Source: JAQUGA01 sp964521105 (GTDB lineage Bacteria; Bacteroidota; Bacteroidia; Bacteroidales; WCHB1-69). Taken from it: a DNA stretch of 15,932 nucleotides. The DNA is taken from assembly GCA_964521105.1 (NCBI GenBank), contig CAZFPO010000063.1:1-15932 (forward strand), written 5' to 3'. The translations under genes were made by a program, and so were the position numbers. Positions 15,837 to 15,932 of the stretch are shown here, piece by piece (position 1 is the stretch's first letter; each line of letters starts with the position of its first letter). Under the pieces are notes generated by a model that searched no databases, was not told the DNA's origin, and saw nothing but the letters and a program-made list of their open reading frames with translations.

Positions 15837-15880
15837 AAATAAAATCATTACCCATCTTTTTGATGGGTATGATTTTATTT
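15837..15880 (+). terminator. Long hairpin terminator
   Basis: Arms 15837-15856 (AAATAAAATCATTACCCATC) and 15862-15880 pair over 19 bp with one bulged T, around a TTTTT loop. It starts 26 bases after the stop of the orphan sorting-domain gene. The 52 bases after it hold no feature I can support. Confidence 0.8.
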
Positions 15881-15932
15881 ATGATTACTTAATGTTATAC
15901 CTAAATTCATTTTTATAGCTAATTCCAGCTAT

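Noticed and set aside
1..15932. tRNA, rRNA or transposase genes
   Set aside because: I looked on both strands and saw no tRNA-like cloverleaf, rRNA sequence or transposase motif.

Overview
The window is AT-rich and reads as a draft chromosome or MAG scaffold from a member of the Bacteroidota. The evidence is several proteins with type IX secretion (T9SS) type A C-terminal sorting domains, a PASTA / RluA-family / Ddl neighbourhood, promoter-like TAnnTTTG boxes of the Bacteroidota type, and little purine-rich ribosome-binding sequence. A run of exactly 100 Ns (8257-8356) is a scaffold gap inside a tandem repeat.

Left part, minus strand (about 3967 down to 1). A D-alanine--D-alanine ligase gene is followed on the same strand by what looks like a DNA-processing or defence cluster. 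It holds a small 'restriction subunit M'-like protein, a broken AAA ATPase gene, a YhcG/DUF1016 PD-(D/E)XK nuclease, and the first 53 codons of a GIY-YIG-type protein that leaves the window. From memory of related genomes, the M-like gene and the GIY-YIG/DEAD-helicase gene are usual partners. The ATPase remnant and DUF1016 gene therefore look like cargo between them.

Middle, plus strand (4196-7962). A closely packed operon encodes a membrane-anchored two-PASTA-domain protein, a 700-residue T9SS-secreted protein, and an RluD-like 23S rRNA pseudouridine synthase. It is divergent from ddl. Both PASTA and Ddl point to peptidoglycan. From 7950 to 8370 there is an intergenic repeat region: GAGAGTTAAAAGTT-like units, a module with two hairpins, then 8-bp tandem repeats running into the gap. 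Next comes a membrane phosphatase/sulfatase of the LTA-synthase family (8405-10384).

Right part, plus strand (10621-15811). A large secreted metzincin-type metalloprotease has a (AC)14 dinucleotide repeat in its first codons; the other two reading frames stop soon after the repeat, so it looks like an on/off phase-variable gene. It is followed 12 bp later by another T9SS-secreted protein and a strong terminator. Then come a decayed T9SS sorting domain with an in-frame TAG, and a short orphan ORF that is almost only a T9SS sorting domain, ending at another strong hairpin terminator.

The best candidates for something undescribed are the phase-variable secreted protease, the M-like/DUF1016/GIY-YIG cluster, and the run of three consecutive T9SS sorting domains at the right end.
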